The notes under the pieces are model-generated. The model saw nothing but the letters and a program-made list of their open reading frames with translations, was not told the DNA's origin and did not search any database. Position numbers and translations under genes: made by a program. DNA of 16,837 nucleotides, taken from contig DFWT01000008.1 in NCBI GenBank assembly GCA_002381045.1, positions 1-16,837 on the forward strand. The letters run 5' to 3'. The stretch is from Rhodoferax sp. UBA4127. Lineage in GTDB: Bacteria; Pseudomonadota; Gammaproteobacteria; Burkholderiales; Burkholderiaceae_C. The first letter of the stretch is position 1; each line of letters begins with the position of its first letter. Shown here one piece after another: positions 1 to 6,239 of this stretch.

Positions 1-458
1 GCCAAAGCCAGCAGCAGACTCACCGGTCCGACCAATGGCACCACTTGGATGGCCAACTCATGTGCCGCGCGCACCACCGATGAACCAGGGTCGGCAATGG
101 TGGGCATGCCGGCTTCGCTGACCAGACCAATATCGTTGCCGTCCAGTGCCGGTTGGAGTAAGCCACGCACATCAAAGCTGCCTTGGTGATCACCCTTTTT
201 ATGGATTTCGCGCGGCAATTCGACCAAGGCCATGTCTTGAATAGGCAGGCGCAGCGGCACGACTTCGTGTATGCGTTTCAGGTAAGCGCGGGCGGACTTG
301 GCGTTTTCGCAAATCCAGTGGGTCAGGGTGGCGGCGGTGGCGAGGGTGACCATCGGCAGCACGGCCTGCAGGTCAGCCTGTTGTTCGCAGCCAAAGTCCA
401 GGGGCGCAGGCACCAGGTAGAGTTTGCCTTTGTGGGTTTGGGGTGAGGCTTCGGTCAT
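1..458 (-). CDS. RsmI-like SAM-dependent methyltransferase, 3' part cut by window edge
   Basis: Reading leftward from the ATG at 458-456, an uninterrupted frame of 152 codons runs off the window. The family signature is at residues 110-152: IGLVSEAGMPTIADPG followed by VVPLVGPVSLLLAL. These match the tetrapyrrole-methylase fold of RsmI (16S rRNA C1402 2'-O-methyltransferase), whose motifs read SDAGtPxISDPG and VxPLPGPSA. The N-terminal half is diverged: residues 12-23 give KLYLVPAPLDFG where RsmI usually has a TPIGN motif, and residues 49-57 give ICENAKSAR where RsmI has its EDTR region. It is therefore probably a paralogue, with the methyl acceptor unknown. It starts 13 bases after maf ends on the same strand, so the two are probably cotranscribed. 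No Shine-Dalgarno is evident. The family assignment is fairly sure; the substrate is not known. Confidence 0.8.
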   Translation of the reverse strand, partial: MTEASPQTHKGKLYLVPAPLDFGCEQQADLQAVLPMVTLATAATLTHWICENAKSARAYLKRIHEVVPLRLPIQDMALVELPREIHKKGDHQGSFDVRGLLQPALDGNDIGLVSEAGMPTIADPGSSVVRAAHELAIQVVPLVGPVSLLLAL

Positions 459-471
459 GTCGGTCTGAGCG

Positions 472-1065
472 TCAAAGCAGCACGAGTCCGGCCGCTTCGA
501 GCAGCCGACAGGTCCGGATCAGTGGCAGTCCGACCAACGCAGTCGGATCATCGTTGTCGATGCGTTCCAGCAGTGCAATGCCCAAACCTTCGCTTTTGGC
601 GCTGCCCGCACAATCGTAGGGTTGCTCGGCGTGCAAATAGTGTTCAATCTGGGCGTCGGTGAGGGACTTGAACTGCACACGAACGGGTGCCAGATCGCCC
701 TGTGCGAAACCTGTGGCTTGGCAGACCACCGCGATCGCAGTTTGGAAAACCACGGTGTGTCCACGCATGCGTTGCAACTGCGCCACGGCACGTGCGTGGG
801 TGTGGGGTTTGCCCAGGGCCTCAACCGCCAGATCGGCCACTTGATCAGAACCAATCACCACCGCTTCAGGGTGAAGTGCGGCCACTGCCTGTGCTTTTGC
901 CAAGGCCAGGCGCCGTGCAAGCTGTTCGGGCAACTCACCGGCCAGGGCAGATTCATCCACCTCGGGCGAGATCACTGTAAAAGGAATGCGAAGCCGTTCC
1001 AGTAACTGGCGGCGGTACACAGAGGTGGAAGCCAGGATCAACTGGCGTGGCGGCGTGTGGGTCAT
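472..1065 (-). CDS. maf: Maf/YceF nucleotide pyrophosphatase (7-methyl-GTP type)
   Basis: This 197-residue protein matches the Maf/HAM1-like pyrophosphatases that hydrolyse non-canonical nucleoside triphosphates to monophosphates. It resembles the YceF branch (m7GTP pyrophosphatase) more than the dTTP/UTP branch: LILASTSVYRRQLLERL at the N-terminus, PEVDE at 34-38, IGSDQVADL at 71-79 with catalytic Asp74, and CAGSAKSEGLGIALLER near residues 150-166. E. coli YceF (194 residues) has the same blocks in order. I take the ATG at 1065 because LILAST then falls near residue 9 as in the family; the open frame continues upstream to 1119 but would overlap the divergent yceD. The start is only 25 bases from the divergent yceD start, and the RsmI-like gene follows it. 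Confidence 0.93.
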   Translation of the reverse strand: MTHTPPRQLILASTSVYRRQLLERLRIPFTVISPEVDESALAGELPEQLARRLALAKAQAVAALHPEAVVIGSDQVADLAVEALGKPHTHARAVAQLQRMRGHTVVFQTAIAVVCQATGFAQGDLAPVRVQFKSLTDAQIEHYLHAEQPYDCAGSAKSEGLGIALLERIDNDDPTALVGLPLIRTCRLLEAAGLVLL

Positions 1066-1090
1066 GGTGTGATTCTCGTACACTGCTTGC

Positions 1091-1642
1091 ATGAGTGAAC
1101 ACGCAAGTCCCCCTCGCATTGATGTGCGGCATTGGTGCCAGGAAAGCCGGCAAATTGCTGGTCAAACATCGCTATCGAAATTTGAGCGACTTATTCAGGA
1201 AACACAAGGGCTAGGAGCAGAAAACACAGTTACATGGTCGGTGCGAGGCTGGACTGTGACAGACGCGTCTGTCACCTCTGTGGCCTGGTTGAATCTGGAC
1301 GCCAACCTGGACATGCCGCTGACATGCCAGCGTTGCCTGACTGCGGTGGATGTGCCCACGCATATCCAGCGCTCCTACCGATTCGTGGAATCCGAGTCCC
1401 AGGCAGAACTCGAAGACGACGAGTCTGAGGAAGATCTGTTGGTCATCAGCCGTGATTTTGATCTGGCCGCCTTGATCGAGGACGAGGTATTGATGGATCT
1501 GCCGGTAGTGCCGCGCCACGATGTGTGCCCGGTACCTGTCAAGTTGGCGGCGGCTGATCTAGATTTTGAGGCGAATCCTGCTAAGCCCAACCCGTTTGCG
1601 GCGCTTTCCGTGCTGAAAGCCAAACCAAGTGGTGATGCTTAA
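1091..1642 (+). CDS. yceD: DUF177 / YceD family protein (23S rRNA accumulation protein)
   Basis: This 183-residue protein of the DUF177 family is conserved immediately upstream of rpmF in many bacteria. YceD is implicated in accumulation of the large-subunit rRNA; its molecular role is not settled. Visible family features are a CQRC pair (Cys79, Cys82) after a beta-rich N-terminus, an acidic stretch at 104-116, the block DFDLAALIEDEVLMDLPVVP at 122-141, and a third cysteine in the VCPVP motif (Cys146). The pattern is typical of YceD and may bind a metal. The start at 1091 is the first usable ATG and has no clear Shine-Dalgarno. A TACACT hexamer at 1079-1084 would place a transcript start about on the ATG, so a leaderless message is possible. 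rpmF follows 109 bases downstream. Confidence 0.88.
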   Translation: MSEHASPPRIDVRHWCQESRQIAGQTSLSKFERLIQETQGLGAENTVTWSVRGWTVTDASVTSVAWLNLDANLDMPLTCQRCLTAVDVPTHIQRSYRFVESESQAELEDDESEEDLLVISRDFDLAALIEDEVLMDLPVVPRHDVCPVPVKLAAADLDFEANPAKPNPFAALSVLKAKPSGDA

Positions 1643-1659
1643 GTCACGCAGGTATCGGG

Positions 1660-1665
1660 TATACT
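1660..1665 (+). promoter_or_regulatory. candidate -10 box for rpmF
   Basis: TATACT lies 18 bases after the yceD stop. A start about 6-7 bases downstream would fall at the first base of the perfect 6-bp hairpin at 1671. No good -35 hexamer is seen at 16-18 bases spacing, so support is positional only. Confidence 0.35.
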
Positions 1666-1670
1666 CTGCG

Positions 1671-1729
1671 GTTCGGCGCACCGAACTGGGCGCAATTTAA
1701 CAACCCCCCAAAGCTGCCAATGTGGCAGC
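1671..1729 (+). promoter_or_regulatory. rpmF leader with two perfect hairpins
   Basis: Two exact inverted repeats lie between yceD and rpmF. The first is GTTCGG / CCGAAC (1671-1676 with 1681-1686) with a CGCA tetraloop. The second is GCTGCCA / TGGCAGC (1713-1719 with 1723-1729) with a three-base loop. The Shine-Dalgarno AGGAG follows at 1741-1745, 11 bases after the second stem. Neither stem has a T-run, so they are not intrinsic terminators. They could protect the 5' end, recruit an RNase, or modulate translation of L32. The function is inferred. Confidence 0.4.
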
Positions 1730-1751
1730 CCAAAGTCTTTAGGAGCGGAAC

Positions 1752-1934
1752 ATGGCCGTCCAGCAAAACAAGAAGTCGCCTTCAAAGCGCGGCATGCATC
1801 GTTCGCACAACGCCTTGGTGGTACCCGGTATCGCTGTTGAGTCCACCACCGGTGAGACGCACCTGCGTCACCACATCAGCCCGACCGGTTTTTACCGTGG
1901 TCGTAAGGTGCTGAAGACCAAATCTGAAGCCTAA
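1752..1934 (+). CDS. rpmF: 50S ribosomal protein L32
   Basis: This is a 60-residue basic protein beginning MAVQQNKKSPSKRGMHRSH, the hallmark start of bacterial L32, with HHISPTGFYRGRKV near the C-terminus. It is a structural protein of the large ribosomal subunit. It has no cysteines, so it is the zinc-free form. A clear AGGAG Shine-Dalgarno precedes the ATG by six bases. It lies between yceD and plsX, the conserved link between ribosome and lipid genes seen in many proteobacteria. It has its own leader hairpins and a strong terminator just downstream, which suggests that L32 is made at a higher level than its neighbours. Confidence 0.97.
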   Translation: MAVQQNKKSPSKRGMHRSHNALVVPGIAVESTTGETHLRHHISPTGFYRGRKVLKTKSEA

Positions 1935-1952
1935 GCGGCGTAAAAACCCAAG

Positions 1953-1988
1953 GCCCGGGGCTACCAAGCGTGTAGCCCCGGGCTTTTG
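1953..1988 (+). terminator. strong intrinsic terminator after rpmF
   Basis: A perfect 12-bp GC-rich stem (1953-1964 paired with 1972-1983, arms GCCCGGGGCTAC and GTAGCCCCGGGC) with a 7-base loop is followed by TTTTGCTTTT. This is a textbook Rho-independent terminator. It lies 19 bases after the rpmF stop and 62 bases before plsX. I see no convincing promoter after it, so plsX and the fab genes depend on readthrough or a weak internal promoter. Confidence 0.92.
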
Positions 1989-2045
1989 CTTTTCCGGGCG
2001 CCAAAGGCCCAACCCTTGTTGGAACTGTCAGATAACTGGTTTCCT

Positions 2046-3098
2046 ATGATCACTATTGCCGTTGACTGCATGGGGGGCGACCACGGCCCTCGCGTCACCT
2101 TGCCCGCGTGTAGCCGTTTTCTGGACCAGCATCCCGAAGCACATTTGATTCTCGTAGGTCTGCCAGAAAGCATGAAGGGTTATGCCCATGCCCGGGCAAC
2201 CGTGGTGCTGGCCAGCGAAGTGGTCACCATGGACGATCCGCTGGAAGTGGCATTGCGCCGCAAAAAAGACTCCAGCATGCGCGTTGCTATTGCGCAAGTC
2301 AAAGAAGGTAAAGCACAAGCTGCAGTATCTGCTGGTAATACAGGTGCTTTGATGGCTATTTCACGCTATCTTCTCAAAACATTGGATGGCATTGACCGCC
2401 CGGCGATTGCTGGACAAATCCCCAATGCCAAGGGCTCAGGTACCACCGTGTTGGACATGGGCGCCAATGTGGATTGCACTGCCGAGCATCTGGTTCAGTT
2501 TGCGGTGATGGGCTCGGCCTTGGTGTCAGTGCTGAGCGGCAACGAAACCCCGACAGTTGGTTTGCTCAACATCGGTGAAGAAGCGATAAAAGGCAACGAA
2601 GTGATCAAAAAAGCTGGCGAACTGCTTCGAAAAGCATCTAGCACCGGTGATCTGAACTTCTATGGCAATGTCGAAGGCAACGACATTTTTAAAGGCACGG
2701 CTGAGATTGTTGTGTGCGACGGGTTTGTTGGCAATGTGGCGCTCAAGGCCAGCGAAGGCTTGGCCGGCATGATTGTGGACTTCCTCAGAAAAGAGTTTTC
2801 ACGCAATATGTTCACCAAAATGGCAGCTATAACTGCTTATCCGGTGATTTCTGCGCTTAAAAAGCGAATGGACCATCGTCGGTACAACGGTGGCGCGTTG
2901 TTGGGCTTGCGTGGCTTGGTATTCAAAAGCCATGGCTCTGCCGACGAAATTGGCTTTGGCTACGCATTGGGGCGAGCGTATGATGCGGCCCGAAATAATT
3001 TGCTTGAGCAGGTGCGTGCCCGCATCGCCCATGCCGCGCCGCTTTTGGTTCCCGCCGGGGTTGTGCTGGAGCCCCCAATCACCGCACAGGTTGAATGA
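2046..3098 (+). CDS. plsX: phosphate acyltransferase PlsX
   Basis: PlsX converts acyl-ACP plus phosphate to acyl-phosphate, which feeds PlsY and phospholipid synthesis at the membrane surface. The 350-residue protein has the family hallmarks: ITIAVDCMGGDHGP at 2-15, AAVSAGNTGALMA near 92-104, TTVLDMGANVDC, a VCDGFVGNVALKASEG block, and a C-terminal RRYNGGALLGLRG...KSHGSAD. The length is normal for the family. I choose the ATG at 2046 because the family begins almost directly with IAVDxMGGD; a TTG 20 codons earlier lies in the terminator's T-run and is unlikely. It is four bases from fabH, implying translational coupling, and it heads the lipid operon. Confidence 0.97.
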   Translation: MITIAVDCMGGDHGPRVTLPACSRFLDQHPEAHLILVGLPESMKGYAHARATVVLASEVVTMDDPLEVALRRKKDSSMRVAIAQVKEGKAQAAVSAGNTGALMAISRYLLKTLDGIDRPAIAGQIPNAKGSGTTVLDMGANVDCTAEHLVQFAVMGSALVSVLSGNETPTVGLLNIGEEAIKGNEVIKKAGELLRKASSTGDLNFYGNVEGNDIFKGTAEIVVCDGFVGNVALKASEGLAGMIVDFLRKEFSRNMFTKMAAITAYPVISALKKRMDHRRYNGGALLGLRGLVFKSHGSADEIGFGYALGRAYDAARNNLLEQVRARIAHAAPLLVPAGVVLEPPITAQVE

Positions 3099-3102
3099 AT
3101 TT

Positions 3103-4080
3103 ATGAGCATTTACTCTCGCATCACTGGAACCGGCAGTTTTCTGCCGCCACGCCGACTGACCAACGCAGATTTGGTGGCTGAACTGGCTGCCAGCGGTGT
3201 GGAATCCAGTGACGATTGGATTGTGGAGCGAACCGGTATTCGTGCGCGCCATTTTGTCGACGCCGGGGTTAACAGCAGTGATTTGGCTTTGCAAGCCTGC
3301 CAACGGGCGTTGGATGCAGCCGGTGTACAGGCCAGCGAAATCGACCTGATCATTGTGGGAACCTCGACGCCTGACATGGTGTTTCCATCCACCGCCTGCA
3401 TCTTGCAAGGTAAATTGGGCATCCATGGCGGTGCGGCCTTTGATGTTCAAGCGGTGTGCAGTGGCTTCATTTACGCGCTGACGATAGCCGATGCCCTGAT
3501 CAAGGCAGGCACCGCCAAAAAAGCCTTGGTGGTGGGAGCAGAGGTGTTTTCGCGCATCCTTGACTTCAAAGACCGCACCACCTGCGTGTTGTTTGGCGAT
3601 GGCGCTGGCGCCGTGGTTCTGGAAGCCTCTGAGCAACCTGGCATCTTGGCAACCGACATTCATGCCAACGGCAAGTACACCGATATTTTGTGTGTGCCCG
3701 GCCACGTGGCGGGCGGTCAGGTGTCTGGTTCTCCGCTTCTGCAAATGGATGGTCAAGCCGTGTTCAAACTGGCAGTCGGTGTGCTCGATGAAGCGGCGCG
3801 GGCGGTATTGGCCAAGGCCGGAAGGACCGACGCCGACATTGACTGGCTGATTCCACACCAAGCCAATATCCGCATCATGCAAAGTACGGCGCGCAAGTTA
3901 AAAATGTCGATGGACAAAGTGGTTGTCACGGTGGACCAGCATGGCAACACCTCGGCAGCCTCAATTCCATTGGCACTCGATGCTGCTGTGCGCAGCGGGC
4001 GGGTGCAAGCCGGCCAGACGGTACTGCTTGAAGGCGTTGGCGGTGGTTTTACCTGGGGCGCTGTGCTACTTAAAATGTAG
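3103..4080 (+). CDS. fabH: beta-ketoacyl-ACP synthase III (FabH)
   Basis: FabH condenses acetyl-CoA with malonyl-ACP to begin type II fatty acid synthesis in the cytoplasm. The 325-residue thiolase-fold protein shows the full triad: Cys119 in QAVCSGF, His252 in WLIPHQANIRI and Asn282 in DQHGNTSAAS. It also has the C-terminal GVGGGFTWGAVLL signature. The start chosen (MSIYSRITGTGSFLPP) fits the family; the open frame reaches further upstream but only inside plsX. Its TAG stop is the first three bases of the 38-base repeat core that fills the gap to fabD, so the last two residues (KM) are encoded by the flank of that element. Confidence 0.97.
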   Translation: MSIYSRITGTGSFLPPRRLTNADLVAELAASGVESSDDWIVERTGIRARHFVDAGVNSSDLALQACQRALDAAGVQASEIDLIIVGTSTPDMVFPSTACILQGKLGIHGGAAFDVQAVCSGFIYALTIADALIKAGTAKKALVVGAEVFSRILDFKDRTTCVLFGDGAGAVVLEASEQPGILATDIHANGKYTDILCVPGHVAGGQVSGSPLLQMDGQAVFKLAVGVLDEAARAVLAKAGRTDADIDWLIPHQANIRIMQSTARKLKMSMDKVVVTVDQHGNTSAASIPLALDAAVRSGRVQAGQTVLLEGVGGGFTWGAVLLKM

Positions 4081-4120
4081 CTTCTATCGCATATAGATTA
4101 ATGGCTAGAGGCCTATTTTT
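4072..4120 (+). repeat. dispersed short repeat, copy 1 (fabH stop / fabH-fabD gap)
   Basis: The core at 4078-4115 reads TAGCT-N5-CGCA-N11-GGCT-N5-CCTA and is flanked by AAAATG on the left and TTTTT on the right. The ends form an imperfect inverted repeat (AAAATGTAGC against GGCCTATTTTT). Two other places in the window share the same blocks at identical spacing (4568-4605 and 16015-16052). I recall similar short elements as common in Comamonadaceae genomes but could not check this. The end structure with a T-run could also act as a weak terminator before fabD. Confidence 0.7.
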
Positions 4121-4140
4121 CACATCACATTGAAAACGTC

Positions 4141-5097
4141 ATGAAACCATTTGCTTTTGTTTTTCCGGGGCAAGGGTCCCAATCTGTGGGCATGCTGGAC
4201 GGCTGGGGGGCGCACCCACAGGTGCAAGAAGTGATCAAAGAAGCCTCGGACGCGCTTGGCGAAGACATCGGGCTGCTCATTAAAGAAGGCCCCAAAGAGG
4301 CGCTCGCCTTGACCACCAACACGCAGCCGGTGATGCTGGTTGCTGGCGTGGCGGCCTACCGGGTCTGGATGGCCGAGGTGGGGGTTGCGCCGCAAGCGCT
4401 GGCTGGGCATTCGCTGGGAGAGTATTCGGCCCTGGTCGCATCGGGTGTACTGACCTTGGCACAAGCCGCGCCATTGGTGCGGTTTCGGGCGCAAGCCATG
4501 CAAGAAGCTGTGCCGGTCGGTATGGGTGCCATGGCTGCTGTGTTGGGCATGGATGCTGCAAAAGTAATAGCTGTCTGTGCAGAAGTGACGGGGGCTTATG
4601 GGTCAAATTCCTCAGAAGTTGTGGAAGCCGTCAATTTCAATGACCCGGGTCAAACCGTGATTGCAGGCTCCAAAGCAGCGGTTGAGCAGGCTTGCGTGGC
4701 GGTGAAGGCACAGGGTGCCAAACGCGCCTTGCCTCTGCCTGTGTCGGCCCCGTTTCACTCCAGCCTGATGAAACCGGCGGCCCTCAATTTAAAAGGCAAG
4801 TTGGAATCCACTGTGTTCGCCGCACCCCAGATTCCGGTGGTGAACAACATCGATGTGGCGGTGGAATTTGATGCCAACCGCATGCGCGACGCGCTCTACC
4901 GTCAGGCCTTCGGCCCGGTGCGCTGGGTCGAATGTGTGCAGGCGATTGGCGCGCGTGGTTTGCACAATTTGGTCGAGTGTGGGCCGGGTAAAGTGCTGGC
5001 CGGTATGACCAAACGCATTACCCCAGAGATGACCGGGCTGGCGATGTTTGATCCGGCCAGTCTGGTCGAAGTGCGTACTAACTTGGCGCAGGAGTAA
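4141..5097 (+). CDS. fabD: malonyl-CoA:ACP transacylase (FabD)
   Basis: FabD transfers malonyl from CoA to ACP and so supplies the extender for FabH and FabF. The 318-residue protein has the oxyanion-hole motif FVFPGQGSQ at 7-15, the catalytic serine in GHSLGEYSA (Ser91), Arg116, and catalytic His206 in SAPFHSSLM, then PVVNNIDV and a GPGKVLAGMTKR C-terminal block. Residues 143-155 (IAVCAEVTGAYGS) are encoded by a copy of the 38-base repeat. Compared with E. coli FabD this loop, just before VNFNDPGQ, is several residues longer. The Shine-Dalgarno is poor. The gene follows fabH after a 60-base repeat-filled gap and precedes fabG by five bases. Confidence 0.97.
   Translation: MKPFAFVFPGQGSQSVGMLDGWGAHPQVQEVIKEASDALGEDIGLLIKEGPKEALALTTNTQPVMLVAGVAAYRVWMAEVGVAPQALAGHSLGEYSALVASGVLTLAQAAPLVRFRAQAMQEAVPVGMGAMAAVLGMDAAKVIAVCAEVTGAYGSNSSEVVEAVNFNDPGQTVIAGSKAAVEQACVAVKAQGAKRALPLPVSAPFHSSLMKPAALNLKGKLESTVFAAPQIPVVNNIDVAVEFDANRMRDALYRQAFGPVRWVECVQAIGARGLHNLVECGPGKVLAGMTKRITPEMTGLAMFDPASLVEVRTNLAQE
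4561..4608 (+). repeat. dispersed short repeat, copy 2 (translated inside fabD)
   Basis: The core at 4568-4605 reads TAGCT-N5-TGCA-N11-GGCT-N5-GTCA with A-rich flanks. Spacing of the blocks is identical to the copies at 4078 and 16015. With the era copy it also shares AATAGCTG, AAGTGA and CGGGGGCT. It is read in the phase ATA-GCT, giving IAxxAxxxGA, which avoids the TAG. Confidence 0.65.
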
Positions 5098-5102
5098 TTT
5101 CA

Positions 5103-5849
5103 ATGAGTGACCTCAAATTTGAAGGGCAAGTGGCCCTGGTGACTGGCGCATCGCGTGGCATTGGTGCGGCCATCGCGCTGGAGCTAGCAAAGCGTGGCTT
5201 GAAAGTGATCGGCACAGCCACGACGCCTGAGGGCGCTGAAAAACTGAACCAAACCCTGTCTGCTTACCCAGGATGCAGCGGCAAGCCGCTTGATGTCAAC
5301 CAGGTTGCCGCCGTTGATGCGCTGATTGACAGCATCGTCAAAGAACATGGCGGGTTGCAGGTTCTGGTGAACAACGCAGGCATCACCCGTGACAACCTGG
5401 CCATGCGCATGAAGGACGAGGACTGGGATGCGGTGCTGGACACCAACCTCAAGGCGGTGTTTCGCATGAGCCGCGCCGTCATGAGAACCATGATGAAACA
5501 GCGCTATGGCCGAATCATCAGCATCACCTCGGTGGTGGGCGCGTCCGGCAACCCGGGCCAAGCCAACTACGCTGCAGCCAAGGCGGGCGTGGCAGGCATG
5601 ACCCGCGCGCTGGCCCGTGAGCTGGGCTCGCGCAATATCACCGTGAACTGTGTCGCGCCTGGCTTTATTGAAACCGACATGACTGGGAAGCTGGCTGACG
5701 AACAGCAAAAAGCGCTGCTGTCACAGATTCCGTTGGGACATTTGGGCAAGCCAGCAGATATTGCCCATGCGGTCGCATATCTTGCTTCGCCTCAAGCGGC
5801 TTATGTCACTGGGCAGGAATTGCATGTCAACGGCGGCATGCTGATGTAA
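5103..5849 (+). CDS. fabG: 3-oxoacyl-ACP reductase (FabG)
   Basis: FabG is the NADPH-dependent reductase of beta-ketoacyl-ACP in each elongation cycle. The 248-residue short-chain dehydrogenase has the nucleotide-binding TGASRGIG at 14-21, NNAG at 90-93, the catalytic Ser143, Tyr156 and Lys160 (SVVGASGNPGQANYAAAK), PGFIETDMT, and the C-terminal YVTGQELHVNGGMLM typical of genuine FabG. A good Shine-Dalgarno (CAGGAG at 5089-5094) overlaps the end of fabD, and the genes are five bases apart, so they are cotranscribed. Confidence 0.97.
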   Translation: MSDLKFEGQVALVTGASRGIGAAIALELAKRGLKVIGTATTPEGAEKLNQTLSAYPGCSGKPLDVNQVAAVDALIDSIVKEHGGLQVLVNNAGITRDNLAMRMKDEDWDAVLDTNLKAVFRMSRAVMRTMMKQRYGRIISITSVVGASGNPGQANYAAAKAGVAGMTRALARELGSRNITVNCVAPGFIETDMTGKLADEQQKALLSQIPLGHLGKPADIAHAVAYLASPQAAYVTGQELHVNGGMLM

Positions 5850-5958
5850 CCACTTTCCCTATAAACTCAGACCGCAGATCATCGGTTTGCCACGCAGAAA
5901 AGCAGTTTTCGAGCGCGGTTAAAATCACCACTCTTTTTACAACCCTCAGAGGGAATCC
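5850..5958 (+). promoter_or_regulatory. acpP leader region with weak promoter candidates
   Basis: This is a 109-base gap. Two AT-rich -10-like hexamers are visible, TATAAA at 5860-5865 and TAAAAT at 5920-5925, but neither has a matching -35 at 16-18 bases. The acpP Shine-Dalgarno AGAGGG (5948-5953) forms the right half of a perfect 11-base palindrome, CCCTCAGAGGG (5943-5953). A separate acpP promoter is expected from the high demand for ACP, but the sequence evidence here is weak. Confidence 0.3.
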
Positions 5959-6198
5959 ATGAGCGATATCGAAGCACGCGTTAAGAAAATCATTGCCGAA
6001 CAACTCGGTGTTGAAGAATCTCAAGTCACCAACGAAAAGGCTTTTGTGGCCGACCTGGGTGCAGACTCACTTGACACGGTAGAACTGGTAATGGCGCTCG
6101 AAGACGAGTTTGGTATTGAAATTCCGGATGAAGATGCCGAGAAAATCACCACCGTTCAAAACGCCATCGATTACGCCAACACGCATTCCAAAGCGTAA
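5959..6198 (+). CDS. acpP: acyl carrier protein
   Basis: This is a 79-residue acidic protein with the phosphopantetheine attachment site DSL at 36-38 (Ser37) inside FVADLGADSLDTVELVMALE, followed by the recognition helix and EIPDEDAEKI. It carries growing acyl chains for all Fab enzymes and PlsX as holo-ACP in the cytoplasm. The start MSDIEARVKKIIAEQLGV is standard. The Shine-Dalgarno is strong, with five bases to the ATG. Upstream spacing (109 bases) and a hairpin directly after the stop set it apart as a probably separately tuned message within the fab block. Confidence 0.99.
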   Translation: MSDIEARVKKIIAEQLGVEESQVTNEKAFVADLGADSLDTVELVMALEDEFGIEIPDEDAEKITTVQNAIDYANTHSKA

Positions 6199-6205
6199 AT
6201 GTGGC

Positions 6206-6233
6206 GATGGTGCTGAGATCGCACCATCATTTT
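6206..6233 (+). terminator. partial terminator/attenuator between acpP and fabF
   Basis: An 8-bp perfect stem GATGGTGC / GCACCATC (6206-6213 with 6221-6228) with a 7-base loop is followed by ATTTTC. The T-run is short, so termination is probably incomplete. This would give more acpP than fabF message. It is the first of three hairpins in the gap. Confidence 0.6.
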
Positions 6234-6239
6234 CATCGC

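Noticed and set aside
183..446. Plus-strand open frame of 87 codons
   Set aside because: It is antisense to the RsmI-like methyltransferase, whose conserved motifs are clear on the minus strand. The plus-strand product is low-complexity and unrecognisable.
1986..2045. Upstream TTG start extending PlsX by 20 residues
   Set aside because: It lies in the terminator T-run and adds non-conserved residues; the family begins at IAVDCMGGD.
2817..2870. Possible fourth copy of the 38-base repeat inside plsX (AAAATGGCAGCT...)
   Set aside because: Only fragments match (AGCT and TGC at about the right distance); the GGCT and CCTA blocks are absent. The encoded residues are normal for PlsX.
3079..3882. 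Long minus-strand open frame (267 codons) opposite fabH
   Set aside because: It is antisense to a fully motif-supported FabH, and the product has no recognisable domain. Similar shadow frames lie opposite lepA, fabG and fabF; they follow from GC-rich codon usage.
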